7,509 bases of DNA from an uncultured Lachnospiraceae bacterium (GTDB lineage Bacteria; Bacillota; Clostridia; Lachnospirales; Lachnospiraceae): contig CATLGN010000071.1 of the NCBI GenBank assembly GCA_949935685.1, positions 1 to 7,509 of the forward strand. The letters are read 5' to 3'. Below the pieces are notes generated by a model that worked only from the letters and a program-made list of their open reading frames with translations, did no database searches and was not told the DNA's origin. Positions 5,627 to 7,509 of this stretch are shown in pieces. The number at the start of each line of letters is the position of its first letter. The first letter of the stretch is position 1. The position numbers and the translations under genes are program-made.

Positions 5627-7509
5627 ATGGCGTTTGCGCACTTGCATGTACATACGGAATATTCTCTGTTGGACGGTTCCAATAAAATCAAAGAATATGT
5701 AAAGCGGGTAAAGGAACTGGGAATGGACAGCGCTGCGATTACCGATCACGGCGTTATGTATGGCGTGATTGATTTCTATCGGGCGGCAAAGGAAGCCGGC
5801 ATCCGCCCCATTATCGGCTGTGAGGTGTATGTCGCGCCCAACTCCCGTTTTGACAAGGAGCTGACAGGCGGGGAAGACCGATATTATCATCTGGTGCTGC
5901 TGGCGGAAAATAATACCGGCTATCAGAATTTGATTCGGATTGTGAGCAGCGGGTTTACGGAAGGGTATTATTACAGGCCGCGGGTGGACATGGAAGTGCT
6001 GAACCGTTACCATGAGGGCATTATCGCACTCTCCGCCTGTCTGGCGGGCGAGGTGCAGCGTTATATTGTCAAGGGGCTGCCGGAGGAGGCAAAAAAGGCG
6101 GCGCGCAAGTACGAGGATTGTTTCGGGAAAGGCAATTATTTTCTGGAGCTGCAGGATCACGGCATTCCGGCGCAGAAGACGGTCAATACCGCTCTTTTGC
6201 AGATGAGCCGGGAACTGGACATTCCGCTTGTCGTCACGAACGATGTGCACTATACCTACGCGGAAGACGAAAAACCGCACGATATTCTGCTCTGTATCCA
6301 GACCGGGAAAAAACTGGCCGATGAGGATCGCATGCGCTATGTGGGCGGGCAGTATTATGTCAAGAGCGAAGAGGAAATGAAGGGGCTTTTTCCCTATGCC
6401 TGGGAGGCGGTGGAAAACACGCAGCGCATCGCGGAGCGATGCCATGTGGAGATCGAATTCGGGGTGACGAAGCTGCCGAAGTATGAAGTGCCGGAAGGTT
6501 ATACGTCCTGGACGTACCTGAATGCGCTCTGCTATCAGGGATTGAAAGAACGCTACCCGGAGCAGGCGGCAGAAGGAGCGGAAGCCGATGCGCTGCGGGA
6601 GCGCCTGGACTATGAACTGCATGTCATCCGTACGATGGGATATGTGGACTATTTCCTGATCGTATGGGATTTTATCAATTTTGCCAAGAATAACGGCATT
6701 GCCGTGGGGCCGGGACGGGGAAGCGCGGCGGGAAGCCTTGTGTCATACTGCCTGAAAATAACGGACATCGACCCGATCCGTTATCAACTGCTCTTTGAAC
6801 GTTTTCTGAATCCCGAGCGGGTGTCAATGCCGGATATTGACATTGACTTTTGCTTCGAACGGCGGCAGGAAGTGATTGACTATGTTGGTCAGAAGTATGG
6901 ACACGATAAAGTCGTGCAGATTGTCACCTTCGGTACGCTGGCGGCAAAAGGTGTGATCCGGGACGTGGGGCGTGTGATGGATCTGCCCTACAGCTATGTG
7001 GACGCCATTGCGCGGATGGTTCCCAACGAACTGAATATTACGATAGACCGCGCGTTGGAGATCAATCCCGAGTTCCGTGCACTGCTGGAAAAGGATGAGC
7101 AGGTGCGGGAGCTGATCGGTATGTGCCGGCGGCTGGAAGGACTCCCCCGGCATACTTCCATGCATGCGGCCGGGGTGGTGATCTGCCCGGAACGGGCGGA
7201 CACGTTCGTACCGCTGTCGCGGGCCTCCGACGGTTCGATTACAACGCAGTTTACGATGACGACGCTGGAAGAACTGGGGCTTTTGAAGATGGATTTTCTG
7301 GGGCTGCGCACACTGACGGTTATTCAGAACGCCATAGACAATATCCGCCGCAGCACGGGTAAAACGATCGACCTGCAGAAGATGGACTATAACGACAAGG
7401 CCGTGCTGGAGGCAATCGGGACCGGAAGGAATGAAGGTGTGTTCCAGATCGAGAGCGGCGGCATGAAAAACTTTATGAAAGAATTAAAGCCGCAGAATCT
7501 GGAGGATAT
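5627..7509 (+). CDS. dnaE: DNA polymerase III subunit alpha (DnaE), 3' truncated by window end
   Basis: DnaE is the C-family replicative or lesion-tolerant DNA polymerase. The first 627 codons are here; full proteins have about 1,100-1,200 residues, so nearly half is missing. The N-terminal PHP domain (about 3-210) opens with HLHVHTEYSLLDG. It keeps every residue matching the metal ligands I recall for mycobacterial DnaE1: H7, H9, D16, H41, E66, H88, C138, D206 and H208. A helical linker follows to about 320. The palm/catalytic region contains GPGRGSAAGS (361-370) and PDIDIDF (402-408). Its catalytic aspartates are D403, D405 and D556 (in KMDFLGLRTL). ATG 5627 has a good ribosome site, and the conserved N-terminus begins within three residues of it. 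Many Firmicutes also carry PolC; that gene is not in this window. No frameshift is visible in the part present. Confidence 0.97.
   Translation, partial: MAFAHLHVHTEYSLLDGSNKIKEYVKRVKELGMDSAAITDHGVMYGVIDFYRAAKEAGIRPIIGCEVYVAPNSRFDKELTGGEDRYYHLVLLAENNTGYQNLIRIVSSGFTEGYYYRPRVDMEVLNRYHEGIIALSACLAGEVQRYIVKGLPEEAKKAARKYEDCFGKGNYFLELQDHGIPAQKTVNTALLQMSRELDIPLVVTNDVHYTYAEDEKPHDILLCIQTGKKLADEDRMRYVGGQYYVKSEEEMKGLFPYAWEAVENTQRIAERCHVEIEFGVTKLPKYEVPEGYTSWTYLNALCYQGLKERYPEQAAEGAEADALRERLDYELHVIRTMGYVDYFLIVWDFINFAKNNGIAVGPGRGSAAGSLVSYCLKITDIDPIRYQLLFERFLNPERVSMPDIDIDFCFERRQEVIDYVGQKYGHDKVVQIVTFGTLAAKGVIRDVGRVMDLPYSYVDAIARMVPNELNITIDRALEINPEFRALLEKDEQVRELIGMCRRLEGLPRHTSMHAAGVVICPERADTFVPLSRASDGSITTQFTMTTLEELGLLKMDFLGLRTLTVIQNAIDNIRRSTGKTIDLQKMDYNDKAVLEAIGTGRNEGVFQIESGGMKNFMKELKPQNLED

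Noticed and set aside
4426..5691. 421-codon open frame on the - strand opposite the GGDEF gene
   Set aside because: It mirrors a gene with complete GGDEF motifs, and its translation is rich in His, Arg and Gln as expected from complementing codons.
5549..6622. 357-codon open frame on the - strand opposite dnaE
   Set aside because: It is the complement of the conserved PHP domain of dnaE, with no domain of its own.
1..7509. CRISPR array, tRNA, rRNA, insertion sequence or prophage
   Set aside because: No spaced repeat series, cloverleaf, transposase or phage-type gene was found on reading both strands.

Overview
The window reads as chromosomal DNA from a low-to-mid G+C Gram-positive bacterium, most likely a member of the Clostridia. 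The evidence is a YitT-family membrane protein, a butanol-dehydrogenase-type iron alcohol dehydrogenase paired with an AraC regulator, strong AGGAGG-like ribosome sites, and an A/T-rich promoter with good -35 and -10 boxes. This is inference from gene content; no marker gene fixes the taxon. I see no rRNA, tRNA, CRISPR array, insertion sequence or phage gene.

Layout. (1) Bases 1-663 hold the 3' part of a YitT/DUF2179 membrane protein gene on the + strand. (2) Bases 664-809 are a convergent intergenic gap containing a perfect 16-bp inverted repeat. (3) Bases 810-2003, on the - strand, encode an iron-dependent alcohol dehydrogenase. (4) Bases 2004-2142 are a divergent promoter region with repeated ATATGG boxes. 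(5) Bases 2143-3054 encode an AraC-family regulator with a cupin sensor domain. (6) Bases 3011-4327 encode an uncharacterised 438-residue protein whose start overlaps the regulator gene by 44 bases. (7) Bases 4328-4515 are an intergenic gap with a clear promoter. (8) Bases 4516-5613 encode a six-helix membrane diguanylate cyclase (GGDEF). (9) Bases 5627-7509 hold the first 627 codons of dnaE, the DNA polymerase III alpha subunit, which runs off the right edge.

How the genes may work together. The alcohol dehydrogenase and the divergent AraC regulator look like a sensor/effector pair, with the regulator responding to a small molecule and controlling aldehyde or alcohol turnover. The uncharacterised gene is probably co-transcribed with the regulator. 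The diguanylate cyclase and dnaE are separated by only 13 bases and probably share the promoter at 4464-4492, although dnaE may have other promoters. I found no clearly novel defence or mobile system. The least explained item is the uncharacterised protein at 3011-4327. The PHP domain of DnaE keeps its full metal-ligand set, which suggests built-in proofreading.
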